The translations under genes and the position numbers were made by a program. A stretch of 64,000 nucleotides of DNA from Candidatus Bathyarchaeia archaeon. GTDB taxonomy: Archaea; Thermoproteota; Bathyarchaeia; Bathyarchaeales; Bathycorpusculaceae. Location: positions 62,001 through 126,000 of the forward strand of contig CP166960.1 of assembly GCA_041447175.1 (NCBI GenBank), written 5' to 3'. The notes beneath the pieces were generated by a model. The model searched no databases and was not told the DNA's origin. It saw nothing but the letters and a program-made list of their open reading frames with translations. Shown here piece after piece: positions 1 to 8,272 of this stretch (positions are counted from its first letter, which is position 1; the number at the start of each line of letters is the position of its first letter).

Positions 1-481
1 ACTGATTTGGGTTCTTATGGATATTACATTTACCAAAACGACTACATTTATATGATGCATGACATCGCTATCGATGTTTCACCTAACGCGGGCGACTTCA
101 ACTACTTTAAGATAACATTTGCAGATGGTGCCGTTATGATAATTACGGTCAATGTTGATGGAACAGCATCCCTGCTTCTTGATGGCTCTGATGTGACAAC
201 TGACCCCGAATATGACTTCGCGGCTGGTTCCTCTTTTGGTCCTTCACCTAACTCTGATATCCCACATCGAATGTATGAAATCCGTGTACGTTACACTTCT
301 GCACCCGTAAACCTAATTGGAGTATTTGACAAGATTGAGGACGATGGCGATGTCCTTGACTTTTTTTGAACTTCCCGAGTCGCCTTCTGGAACGTTGGCA
401 GCTTTTTCAGCGGGCATCGTAGCGCTCGCCTCGTTGAAGATTGTGTCAAAACGAAAACAAAGCAAACCCGCCAAACTGTAA
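1..481 (+). pseudogene. C-terminal end of a surface protein, frame broken in a T7 run
   Basis: The reading frame is open from the left edge, so the N-terminus lies outside the window. It closes with TGA at 367-369, directly in a run of seven T (361-367). If one T is removed, translation continues as ELPESPSGTLAAF, then a hydrophobic stretch of about 15 residues, then a basic tail (KIVSKRKQSKPAKL) ending at TAA 479-481. A Pro-Glu-rich motif, a membrane helix and a basic tail form the layout of archaeosortase-type (PEF/PGF-CTERM-like) sorting signals. The upstream part is rich in Asp, Tyr and beta-strand-like segments, as in extracellular domains. I infer one surface protein with a C-terminal anchor, split either by a sequencing indel or by a real mutation. 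The domain family is not recognised. Confidence 0.6.
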
Positions 482-489
482 CAGGCTAA

Positions 490-526
490 CAAGCAGCTAA
501 GAACTGCTTGCACGCATCCTTTTTTT
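490..526 (+). terminator. Stem-loop followed by a T-run
   Basis: A 7-bp perfect stem (CAAGCAG at 490-496, CTGCTTG at 504-510) is followed after nine bases by T7 at 520-526. It lies just after the TAA at 479-481, so it fits the end of the surface-protein transcript. Confidence 0.5.
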
Positions 527-1177
527 GTTGACGCTTTTCAAATGTAGTTGTCAGTTTCTCTAATCTCCCTGCCGTTAGCACCTGCAAATCAACTTTGTGT
601 ACTCGCTGACTTCTCTTTTCCGTTGACACGAACCGAGAACCGTGTTCATGTTGCTTTGGGGGCGTTTGGGTGTTCTGTGGGTTTTATTTGCCCTGCCCAC
701 GTTTTAGGGAGACGGCTTTAGGCATTCGGGTTTCGTTTTTCATAAGCCATCAAAAGCGTATCTGCCTCCTCATATTGCCTTGGTAGACTTTTCCGAGGCA
801 CCTTCACTTCAGTTAAATCAAACATTTATTTGGCTTTCTTTAAGCTACCTTTTCTTTGGAACCAAACCTCTTCAACGGATAATCAAGTAGCAGGAATTGA
901 GAAGACCCTTTCTATGTGCACCAAACGGTGTGTACGAAATTAGCATCAACCTGTCAATCATGTAACAACGGTTCAAGGACGGCTTATGCTATCCCTTGGC
1001 ATCACACAACTTTTCAAAATCCACAATATCCCACACGCTGCCTCCCCAAACAAAAATCAGCGGTTGAACTTTTTCCCAAAAAACTCTAATTAAACGAGCA
1101 CGTAATAACGCCATTATGAACGACTGCGATGGCAAAGGCTTCGTTTGCTGGTTGGCTCTAGATATACTTCTTCGGGG
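527..1177. other. Intergenic stretch without a recognisable gene
   Basis: No convincing ORF, tRNA or repeat was seen here. An AT-rich TATA-like segment around 1082-1092 (actctaattaaac) may be the promoter of the HExxH protein gene that follows. An open frame on the minus strand (989-1306) runs into that gene antisense and is treated as a shadow. Confidence 0.5.
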
Positions 1178-2251
1178 ATGCTTGTGACTCAAGTCTCTAA
1201 CGAATATATTGATGCCGCCATCGAAGAACTGACCGCTTTGCTTGGAGTTAAAGAAAGTATTTCTCCAAAAGCAATGCTGGAACCTTTGCATGCAGGAAAA
1301 ATCCAAGAATGCATAACCGCAATCGCGAATTACCTTGGGTTGCCGGTTTCAATAATTCTAACCGTGACTCCACAGAACTTGTACGGCGACAAAAATAGGG
1401 TGAACGGGGTTCCAACTTATTCCTCGCAGCCAACCCAAACTGTGGCTGCCCAAGTCTTCCTTCCCGACCGTCTCCCCCTTTATGGCTCGTCTGCCTTAAC
1501 TGGGCTCCCCATCAAAGTGCAAGTAAGTGAGGAATGCACAAAAAACCCTGACACCTTCGTGGCAGTTATGGCACATGAACTCTCCCATGTGGTTATGCAT
1601 TCACTTTGGCATCCTCAAAAACACAACGAAATTTACACTGACCTTGCTGCTATGCTCTTAGGTTTCTCTGAAATCGTCCAGATAGGACGCAAAACAACAG
1701 ACGCTACACAACACTACTCCACAACAACCACAACGACCACAACCTACGGCTATTTATCAGACGAATCATTCGCCTATGCCTTCCACAAGGTTCAACAATC
1801 CCTCACAGAAAAAAGAAATCTTGAAAATGACCTGCGAAACCAGATCATGCAACAGCTTAGCTCTTACCAGGAACAAATTCGTGATTTCAAAGAAAAAATC
1901 GTTGAACTGGAAAAGTTAGCTGACTACTTGGATAAACATCCAAACAAGAGACTCGCAGAAAAAGATGCCCAAACAATTGTAGAACTGCACCGAGTAGACC
2001 GAATGGACCTTTTGGAAGCAGTCAAAAATAAGAACCTATCCAAAATGGAAGAAATGACTGAAGCGTCTGTAATTTGGCTCCGCGTAACAGGGCATTACAC
2101 TGCCCAAAACGCAGACCGCTTACGTGATGCCCTTAGAAACATAGAGTACTTGATTTGGGCTTTAGACAAAGATTTGGAAAAAGTAGAAACCGAAATTGGC
2201 CTTCTGAAGAAGTATGTCGGGTTTTGGGGTAGGTTCGGGGTAAATCGGTAA
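1178..2251 (+). CDS. Putative HExxH metallopeptidase with C-terminal coiled coil
   Basis: This is an unrecognised protein with a zincin signature. Counting from an alternative upstream TTG (1145), His144-Glu145-Leu-Ser-His148 sits in a hydrophobic helix (AVMAHELSHVVMH). The segment EIYTDLAAMLLGF follows about 14-25 residues later and could provide the third metal ligand (Glu162 or Asp165), as in gluzincins. A Thr-rich patch follows, then about 180 residues of Glu/Lys/Leu-rich helix that look like a coiled coil. No signal peptide is visible, so a cytoplasmic location is likely. I chose the ATG at 1178, but the TTG at 1145 would add 11 residues. Neither start has a strong ribosome-binding site. 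The HExxH motif is seen directly; peptidase activity is inferred and the substrate is unknown. Confidence 0.7.
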   Translation: MLVTQVSNEYIDAAIEELTALLGVKESISPKAMLEPLHAGKIQECITAIANYLGLPVSIILTVTPQNLYGDKNRVNGVPTYSSQPTQTVAAQVFLPDRLPLYGSSALTGLPIKVQVSEECTKNPDTFVAVMAHELSHVVMHSLWHPQKHNEIYTDLAAMLLGFSEIVQIGRKTTDATQHYSTTTTTTTTYGYLSDESFAYAFHKVQQSLTEKRNLENDLRNQIMQQLSSYQEQIRDFKEKIVELEKLADYLDKHPNKRLAEKDAQTIVELHRVDRMDLLEAVKNKNLSKMEEMTEASVIWLRVTGHYTAQNADRLRDALRNIEYLIWALDKDLEKVETEIGLLKKYVGFWGRFGVNR

Positions 2252-2254
2252 CTG

Positions 2255-2275
2255 AAAAGCAATTAGCTTTTTTTT
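2255..2275 (+). terminator. Short hairpin with poly-T tail
   Basis: AAAAGC (2255-2260) and GCTTTT form a 6-bp stem around a 5-nt loop, and the second arm runs into a T-tract. It lies immediately after the stop of the HExxH protein gene. Confidence 0.5.
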
Positions 2276-2386
2276 GAACCATCACCCTTTTTCCACAAGT
2301 TTATACTCTTTGGCGCAATTTTTGGTCAGAGAACAATTTGTATTGACAAGCACAACCAAAAAATATATGAACCCCCGAAAAATCTA

Positions 2387-4336
2387 GTGCCCTTTATGGA
2401 TGAAAGGCAAGGGCATGCTTTAGTTCTCTTATCAATTTTAGCCCTGTCCTTTTTCGGCATTTCTTCTTTTAGCTTCCCAGTAACTGCTCAAACTCAACCC
2501 TTCACAGTTTCTGATGCTGTCTCAGCGGGGCATGTTGACTACTGGTGGATTTCAGACGTTTCCAAAGGCGATTTAGTATTGTTAACAATTGTTGGGGACG
2601 TTGAATTCCAACTTTCGTACCCAAATTTCACTGTCATTGACCTATCCGACAAAGCCGTTCAGTTCATTGCTAACACAACCTCTGACCTCCTGTTGAGAAT
2701 CACAGCAAATCCTGGAAAAAGTTACACAGTTCAGAGTACCCACCAACTTTCTAGGCAACCGATGCCATACGCGGGAAGTGGTCTTGTTAAAAATGGGGGA
2801 TTTGATTACTGGACGATTTCCAATGTTCACGCTGGCGATTTGTTTTTGTTGGTTGTTTCTGGTGAAGATTTCTGGGATTGGGAAAGTCAACTTATGTATA
2901 CAGATTTGTCAGTCATTGATACGATTGGGGGAACGACTACGGATACACCCAGAAATCCGAATCACATCTTCCAGTTTTACGCCAAAACTACAAACGATTT
3001 GTTGTTGAGAATTTCGCCCCCCTGGCATGGTGATATGACTTACACTGTTCAGTGTACTCATCCAATTCCCATGCATAATGTTGCAGTCACAGCGGTTTCC
3101 CCAGATAAAACTTCAGCCTTTCCCGGAGATGTCCTCAATATCTCCGCTGAAGTATCTAACCTTGGAGACTACGCTGAAACGTTTAATGTAACTGCCTCTT
3201 ACGGTTCAAACCTAATAGATACAATTGTTGTCAACAATCTTACCTCTCAGGAAAAAAAGAACTTGAATTTTCAATGGGACACCACAAAAATTGCTTTCGG
3301 CAAATATACCATCTCTGTAACGGCAAAAGCGGTTCCATTCGAAGCAATGACGACAGATAACAAAATGACCAGTACTGAGATAACAATTAGAGACCCCACC
3401 GCCACGCCGTCACCTACACCTACACCAACGCCTGGACCCACATCAACACCAACTCCGACGCCCACTCCCACATCAGAACCTACGCCTACACCCACCCTTC
3501 CGCCTTCAGCCGATTTCATGGTCACAGCGTCTGCGGGACCCGGAGGCACAATTGACCCGTCGGGCGCTATGTTCACAACCTTTGGTGAATCCTTCACGTT
3601 TACTATAACCCCTGACTTTGGGTACCACATCTTGGACGTTACGGTAGATGGCGTGTCACAAGGGAACCTGTCAACTTACAAGTTAACCGATATCCGAAAC
3701 AACCACGAAATATCCGTGACCTTTTCCCCAACACAAACTCCTCCACCTACGTCTACTTCCTCAGCTAGCCCAAAAGTCACCCCTACCCAGTCCGCAGTGG
3801 TTTCTCCTACGGTGCCAACGAATTCGCCTTCCCCCTCCCCTGCGCCTTCCCTCTTCAACAGCCCCTTAGTCTTGGGGGTAATAGCCTTGATAGTTCCCAT
3901 TGGTGCTGTCGCAGCAGTCGCAACGGTCCTGCAGCAGAGAAAGAAAAAACATAACGGAAGCAAAAGACAAACTGAGGAAGCGTTTGCACGCGGCGAGCGT
4001 GAAAAAGCTGAACGAGAAAGAAACGAACGCGCAAGAGCCCAACGTGAGAAGGCGGAGCAGGAAAAGGCCCAGCGTGAAAGAAGCGAAAGACAAAGAGCGG
4101 AGCGAGAAAGCCGGCAAGGTAGCGCAAATTTGAATGGTTACTTCGCAACGTTGGGAGTGCCAAAGAATGCAACAAAAGAGCAGGTTAAGAAAGCATATTA
4201 TGATCTTGTGCAGATTTGGCATCCTGACAAAGTTGCTCACGTTAAAAATCCCGAGTTTACTAAAATGGCTCATGACCGCTTCATCAAAATTCAACAGGCA
4301 TATGAGGAAATCATGAAAGCAAAAGGCTGGACTTGA
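2387..4336 (+). CDS. Membrane-anchored surface protein with cytoplasmic C-terminal J domain
   Basis: The 649-residue chimera has these parts in order: a signal peptide or N-terminal helix (about 1-35), two similar domains of about 90 residues (about 40-225, each starting with a YW(W/T)IS motif), a CARDB-like domain (about 228-335), a Pro/Thr linker, an InlB-like repeat (about 380-450), a second Pro/Ser/Thr linker, one transmembrane helix (about 492-518), a charged Arg/Glu/Lys helix (about 520-580), and a C-terminal J domain (about 583-649) with His-Pro-Asp at 612-614. The basic residues after the helix place the J domain in the cytoplasm. J domains stimulate DnaK/Hsp70 ATPase, so the protein may recruit the chaperone to the membrane. 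The start is GTG at 2387 or ATG at 2396. No dnaK or grpE lies nearby. Confidence 0.85.
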   Translation: MPFMDERQGHALVLLSILALSFFGISSFSFPVTAQTQPFTVSDAVSAGHVDYWWISDVSKGDLVLLTIVGDVEFQLSYPNFTVIDLSDKAVQFIANTTSDLLLRITANPGKSYTVQSTHQLSRQPMPYAGSGLVKNGGFDYWTISNVHAGDLFLLVVSGEDFWDWESQLMYTDLSVIDTIGGTTTDTPRNPNHIFQFYAKTTNDLLLRISPPWHGDMTYTVQCTHPIPMHNVAVTAVSPDKTSAFPGDVLNISAEVSNLGDYAETFNVTASYGSNLIDTIVVNNLTSQEKKNLNFQWDTTKIAFGKYTISVTAKAVPFEAMTTDNKMTSTEITIRDPTATPSPTPTPTPGPTSTPTPTPTPTSEPTPTPTLPPSADFMVTASAGPGGTIDPSGAMFTTFGESFTFTITPDFGYHILDVTVDGVSQGNLSTYKLTDIRNNHEISVTFSPTQTPPPTSTSSASPKVTPTQSAVVSPTVPTNSPSPSPAPSLFNSPLVLGVIALIVPIGAVAAVATVLQQRKKKHNGSKRQTEEAFARGEREKAERERNERARAQREKAEQEKAQRERSERQRAERESRQGSANLNGYFATLGVPKNATKEQVKKAYYDLVQIWHPDKVAHVKNPEFTKMAHDRFIKIQQAYEEIMKAKGWT

Positions 4337-4424
4337 ATTCTAGAATCGTAGCTTCAAGAGGGCAACTAGCCTTTTGTGCAACCTTGCTCTCGCCGTTGTT
4401 CTTTCAAGTTTTGCTATCTCTGTT

Positions 4425-5654
4425 TTAGTATCCGCAGATTTCTTTTGGCGGGTCCTTTGTGAAAAGCAAGTAAATAACGGCTGATACCGCACAGATTCCT
4501 CCAAACGCCCAGCCCACCGCTTGATACGAAAACAGCACCAGCAGTGTTCCTCCTACGGCGGCGCCTATGGCGCTTCCTATGCTTCCGCTGACGCTTTTGA
4601 GCGACAACATTGTGCCCCGTGACTGCGGGACCTGGTCTAAAACCAAACAGCTAAACGCTGTCCCGGCAAAGGAGAAAAACCATGCTTGGAACATGTTAAA
4701 CGTCAGAGCCGTTTCAAGGGTGGGCGCCAAGAAAAAGGCTATCCCAAAAACGCTCGTTAGTAGCATGCCTATGACGCTTATTTTTTTGGCTCCAATTCTG
4801 TTAACGATGTGGCCTACAAACAAGGCTGAAACTATGAATAAACCTGAAACCGCCAGCATGATAAGGACCGTGGCGTCTCTGGAAACCAAAAAATATTCTC
4901 TATAGTATGCTATGGCGAACACTCCAAAGCTTCCGTTTCCTGCTGCTGCAAAGATGAAGCCTAGTAGGCAGGCTGATGCTGAACGGTTTGAGAGTACTTG
5001 TTTGAAGCTTTTTATGTAGTCTACTGGTTGGATAGAGCCTTTGTTTTTTGTGATAAATGATGGGAGGCTTATTATTGACAAGAGGAGCCCTATCGTTGAG
5101 ATTGGGAGGACCAGAAACATGAATACTGACCTCCAGCCGCCAACGTTGGTTACGCCTACAATTAGTGGGTTGCCCACTAGTGCCGCTAAGTTTATGATTG
5201 CCATGATGTAGCTTACGGCTTTTGCTTTTCTTTGTGCAGGCATAAACTCTCCAATGAGTGTAAATGACATCACGTTCACCATCACTGTTCCGCCTCCTTC
5301 CAATGCAAACGCAAGCTGAAGGATCGTTAGTGTAGGTGCAAAAAATCCAACAATGGCGGAAACAATCACTAAAAGCGTTCCGATTAGCAAGAGTGATTTG
5401 TGTCTAAACCGTATGGTTAAGGCGCCCATCAAAAGAGCGAAAATTACTTCAGCGGCGTTGTTGACGGTGCTGAGTTGTGCAGCGACGCCGACGGGAACGT
5501 TAAAGGAGGCTGCAATGTCAACGGTTAGCAGCGACAGCATGGGTGCAGAAATGGCCACTGCAAACCCTGCCACTGCTAAGGACGGAATAACCATTCGATT
5601 ATCCTCGGCTTTTTCGGACGCGTTAGCCGAAATGCCATCGTCCTGCGTAGCCAT
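4425..5654 (-). CDS. Major facilitator superfamily transporter
   Basis: The 409-residue protein has about 12 hydrophobic segments and the internal MFS repeat signature. Motif A-like loops are visible in both halves (GALTIRFRHKS and GHIVNRIGAKK). Length and layout match drug/proton antiporter-type MFS proteins (DHA family), but the substrate cannot be read from the sequence. The start ATG at 5654 is preceded by a purine-rich GGGGAGA stretch. The gene is convergent with the J-domain protein gene and is followed on the same strand side by a small two-helix membrane protein gene upstream (5810-6112). Confidence 0.85.
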   Translation of the reverse strand: MATQDDGISANASEKAEDNRMVIPSLAVAGFAVAISAPMLSLLTVDIAASFNVPVGVAAQLSTVNNAAEVIFALLMGALTIRFRHKSLLLIGTLLVIVSAIVGFFAPTLTILQLAFALEGGGTVMVNVMSFTLIGEFMPAQRKAKAVSYIMAIINLAALVGNPLIVGVTNVGGWRSVFMFLVLPISTIGLLLSIISLPSFITKNKGSIQPVDYIKSFKQVLSNRSASACLLGFIFAAAGNGSFGVFAIAYYREYFLVSRDATVLIMLAVSGLFIVSALFVGHIVNRIGAKKISVIGMLLTSVFGIAFFLAPTLETALTFNMFQAWFFSFAGTAFSCLVLDQVPQSRGTMLSLKSVSGSIGSAIGAAVGGTLLVLFSYQAVGWAFGGICAVSAVIYLLFTKDPPKEICGY

Positions 5655-5809
5655 GTCTACTTTCTCTCCCCGGACATCATCTTGCTCTTTTAACGCGTTA
5701 ATGGAACTTGTTCTGTTAAAAACGTTTGCTAAGTACGCATCATTTTCCGCTTCTGTGGGCAGTTACATCGTTAAAATAAACTAGAAACGTGTATTGTTGG
5801 AGAAGTAGC

Positions 5810-6112
5810 TCATTCGGCGGGTGACTCAGGTTCAGGCTGTGTTGAGGGCAGCTGTTCCTCTTCATCGGTTTCGCTTCTGGCATTGCGCATAGTGACTGCT
5901 GCTACTACAAATGAGAGAACTGCAAAAAGTAAAAATGGCAACATTGAGTCCAAGACGTAAACTTGAAGGTAATCTGATGGAAGGATGGAGCGCTGAATTT
6001 CTGCTTGGATGTTGATGGCTTGGAAGTTTATGAATGCAGTGAGTGCCGCGAAGGCAACAAAGACTATTCCGAACCCCGACGCAATTTGGCTGACGATTTT
6101 CCAGTTATTCAT
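5810..6112 (-). CDS. Small membrane protein with two predicted helices
   Basis: The 100-residue protein has hydrophobic segments at about 7-30 and 52-75, separated by a 20-residue loop, and ends in an acidic Pro/Glu-rich tail. GTGAGAAA lies just before the ATG. It is transcribed in the same direction as the MFS gene with a 155-nt gap, so co-transcription is possible but unproven. I do not recognise the family. Confidence 0.6.
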   Translation of the reverse strand: MNNWKIVSQIASGFGIVFVAFAALTAFINFQAINIQAEIQRSILPSDYLQVYVLDSMLPFLLFAVLSFVVAAVTMRNARSETDEEEQLPSTQPEPESPAE

Positions 6113-6235
6113 CTTTTTCTCACAGTGACTGTTGTTATGCAGCGGTTACCTTTTAAAGCATTGCCCAAATTCTTCATTTGATGACCCGAAAAGCATTAAC
6201 GTAAAGAAACAAATGTTACAAAAGGAAGTGCTGTT

Positions 6236-6595
6236 TTGTCTACCTCTCCAAAAAACAACACCACTTGGGTTTACCGAATTTTTGACCGCCGAACTGTTTC
6301 CGTTAAAGCCAAAAACGATGGCGTCCGCAAAATTGCCGCTGTCGACCTGCAAACAAATTTTCCAATAGCCATAGACGTTCCTGAAGCCGTTTCCTTGCAG
6401 AGCATTGAGTTGGGTAACGCGTATGTTGCATCGTTAAAGGTGTACACTGCCCGAGACGTGGAGGGTGTTCCTCCAGAAAACGTGGCGTTCTTTAAGGTTT
6501 TGGACGTAGACCAATCAATCGAGGACTTCATCAAGGCATATTGGATTTACCCAAAACTGATAAAGTTTGAACTCGTGGAAGTAGAATCCATGTAG
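6236..6595 (+). CDS. Hypothetical protein, 119 aa
   Basis: This is a compact soluble protein without signal peptide, Cys pairs or a recognisable motif. The start is TTG at 6236 with a good ribosome-binding site (AAGGAAGTG, 6222-6230). The sequence alternates beta-like segments (TTWVYRIFDRR, KIAAVDL, YVASLKVYTA) with short helices. Divergent from the small membrane protein gene and convergent with the peroxiredoxin gene. Function unknown. Confidence 0.65.
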   Translation: MSTSPKNNTTWVYRIFDRRTVSVKAKNDGVRKIAAVDLQTNFPIAIDVPEAVSLQSIELGNAYVASLKVYTARDVEGVPPENVAFFKVLDVDQSIEDFIKAYWIYPKLIKFELVEVESM

Positions 6596-6618
6596 CTGAA
6601 GTATTGGGAAAAGAAGAT

Positions 6619-7116
6619 TTATTGGATTTTGGCTAGAATTTGGGCTATTTCGTCGTAGTTGGGCTCCACTGTTGGGTCTTCTGTTGTCCATTTATAACGC
6701 ACTATGCCTTCCCTGTCAAGAACAAAAATGCTGCGTTTCGCCGCGACGTAGCCTTTGAGCCCTGCGAAGTCGGGCATTTGTAGGTTGTAGGCTTGTATGG
6801 TGGCTCGGTTGTAGTCGCTTAAAATCGGAAAGGCGAGAAGGTTTTTTTCTGCAAAGCCTTTGTTTGAAAAGGGGTCATTGACGCTGATGCCTAGCACCTG
6901 TGCTTTTAGGTCAATTAAACGTGCCATGCTGTCTCGAAAAGTGCACATTTCTTTAGTGCAGACGCTGGTGAAGGCACTTACAAAAAATGCGAGAACCACT
7001 TTTTGCCCCTTAAATTCGCTTAGGCTTCGTGGTTTCATGTCTGTGTCTGGTAAGGTGAAGTCGGGGGCTTTTTCGCCCACTTGTGGCGTTTTCCCTAATT
7101 GGGCTGTGTTGGACAT
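6619..7116 (-). CDS. Peroxiredoxin (AhpC/TSA family)
   Basis: Peroxiredoxins reduce hydrogen peroxide and organic peroxides through a reactive cysteine. From ATG 7116 the protein has 165 residues. The thioredoxin-fold core shows KAPDFTLPD near the N-terminus and the peroxidatic region [14 protein letters not shown] with Cys53, plus Cys58 as a possible partner. The usual PxxxTxxC proline is Ala here (SAFTSVC), as in AhpE-like members. The start was chosen because GAGAGG lies about 7 nt upstream; a longer frame to 7218 overlaps the upstream nth gene and looks non-coding. It is the second gene of an nth-prx pair in a stretch rich in redox genes. Confidence 0.9.
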   Translation of the reverse strand: MSNTAQLGKTPQVGEKAPDFTLPDTDMKPRSLSEFKGQKVVLAFFVSAFTSVCTKEMCTFRDSMARLIDLKAQVLGISVNDPFSNKGFAEKNLLAFPILSDYNRATIQAYNLQMPDFAGLKGYVAAKRSIFVLDREGIVRYKWTTEDPTVEPNYDEIAQILAKIQ

Positions 7117-7172
7117 TAAGAAACCTCTCAGGTACATAGGGGGATGGTTGATGTATAAATCCGTTGTTATAG

Positions 7173-7832
7173 TTAGCCAAATGTGAAGGCGGAGGGGCAA
7201 ATCTTGTTGAGTACGCACCCTGTGCAGTTGGGTTTTTTGGCGTCACATACGCGTCTGCCGTGGAATATCAGCAGGTCTGTTAAGTGCATCCACTGCTCTT
7301 TGGGCAGCAACTGCATGAGGTCTTGCTCGATTTTGTCTTGGTCCTTTTTGTCGGACAGTCCTAAACGTTGGGCAAGCCTGCGTACATGGGTATCCACTGC
7401 GATTCCCGCCGTGATGTCGTAAGCGTTGAAAAGAACGATGTTGGCTGTTTTTCTTGCTACGCCTGGGAGCTCCAGCATTTCTTCCATGGTTTTAGGGATT
7501 TGGCTGTGAAATTTCTCAACTAAGAGTTGCCCAGTTTTTTGCAGGTTCTTGGCTTTGTTGTGGTAGAATCCTGTGGAGCGTATGTCTTCTTCAAGTTCCG
7601 AAAGGCGGGCGTTGGCGTAGTCTTCGGGTTTGGTGTATTTTTTGAATAAGGCTTTAGTGACGAGGTTGACCCGCACGTCGGTGGTTTGGGCTGAGAGCAT
7701 GGTTGCTACTAGCAGTTCAAGGGGGTTGGAGAAGTTTAGGGCGATTTTGGCGTCGGGGTGTTCTTTTTCGAGGAGTTGGATTATTTTTGTGGTTCGCGCT
7801 TTGGGTTCAAGGTCTTCTTCGGGTTTTTTCAA
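7173..7832 (-). CDS. nth: Endonuclease III (DNA glycosylase/AP lyase)
   Basis: The enzyme removes oxidised pyrimidines and cleaves abasic sites during base-excision repair. The 219-residue protein shows the helix-hairpin-helix and catalytic lysine in [12 protein letters not shown], the catalytic Asp in [15 protein letters not shown], and a C-terminal [4Fe-4S] loop spaced C-x6-C-x2-C-x5-C ([14 protein letters not shown]). Length is typical of Nth. It is followed after 56 nt by the peroxiredoxin gene, so a peroxide-defence and repair operon is plausible. Confidence 0.95.
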   Translation of the reverse strand: MKKPEEDLEPKARTTKIIQLLEKEHPDAKIALNFSNPLELLVATMLSAQTTDVRVNLVTKALFKKYTKPEDYANARLSELEEDIRSTGFYHNKAKNLQKTGQLLVEKFHSQIPKTMEEMLELPGVARKTANIVLFNAYDITAGIAVDTHVRRLAQRLGLSDKKDQDKIEQDLMQLLPKEQWMHLTDLLIFHGRRVCDAKKPNCTGCVLNKICPSAFTFG

Positions 7833-7977
7833 AATTGGTCCCTTCCGGTGGGTGCTGCTTTTGCGTGGTTGTTGTTGCGGAGTTATGGTTGTGCCACTAT
7901 TTAAGTTGTGTATGCTTGCATAGAATGGTGTTGCTGTTGTGCAGTGAATTCCTGTTTTGATGAAAACCTATCCAGTG

Positions 7978-8018
7978 TTTCATAAAAGTTATGAATAAAT
8001 CTCAAATTGGTTTATATT
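7978..8018 (+). promoter_or_regulatory. Conserved operator plus TATA box (copy A)
   Basis: The block begins TTTCATAAAAGTTATG, continues with AATAAATC and ends in TTTATATT at 8011-8018. It aligns without gaps to the blocks at 60674-60714 and 62463-62503. The palindromic half is weaker here (TCTCAA instead of TCATAA). It precedes two tiny ORFs. Confidence 0.65.
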
Positions 8019-8059
8019 ATTCCAAACATATGTGTGTGTATGGAAGCAAGGTGAAAAAA

Positions 8060-8149
8060 ATGAAAAATAACTTAAATAAACATCTCGAAGAAAACGCCGC
8101 AAGGTACCTCACAACCCCCGCTCACTTAAGCCTTAAGGCTTGCACGTAG
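8060..8149 (+). CDS. Putative small protein, 29 aa
   Basis: ATG 8060 opens a 29-codon frame (MKNNLNKHLEENAARY at its start) ending at TAG 8147-8149. A purine-rich GGAAGCAAGGTG lies upstream. An in-frame GTG at 8051 would add three residues. Support comes from its position 42 nt after the conserved operator/TATA block; the product is basic and hydrophilic. No family is recognised, and the frame is too short for codon statistics. Confidence 0.35.
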   Translation: MKNNLNKHLEENAARYLTTPAHLSLKACT

Positions 8150-8173
8150 CCAAAAACAACAATGAGGTGACAC

Positions 8174-8272
8174 ATGAAAACAAACAAACCCAAAAGCAAC
8201 GACTCAAACTTCCCCTTTTTTAGTTATAAGAACCCCCTTTTTCCACAGCCAACCACAAACATCTCAGCTTAA
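8174..8272 (+). CDS. Putative small protein, 32 aa
   Basis: ATG 8174 follows a strong GAGGTGA ribosome-binding site (8164-8170) by three bases and opens 32 codons ending at TAA 8270-8272. The peptide is Lys/Asn/Pro-rich with an aromatic centre (FPFFSYKNPLFPQP). Its end overlaps by 9 nt the end of the convergent regulator gene. It would be the second gene of the transcript driven from the block at 7978-8018. Function unknown. Confidence 0.4.
   Translation: MKTNKPKSNDSNFPFFSYKNPLFPQPTTNISA

Noticed and set aside
989-1306. 105-codon open frame on the minus strand
   Set aside because: It runs antisense into the HExxH protein gene, has no recognisable domain and no ribosome-binding site; treated as a shadow.
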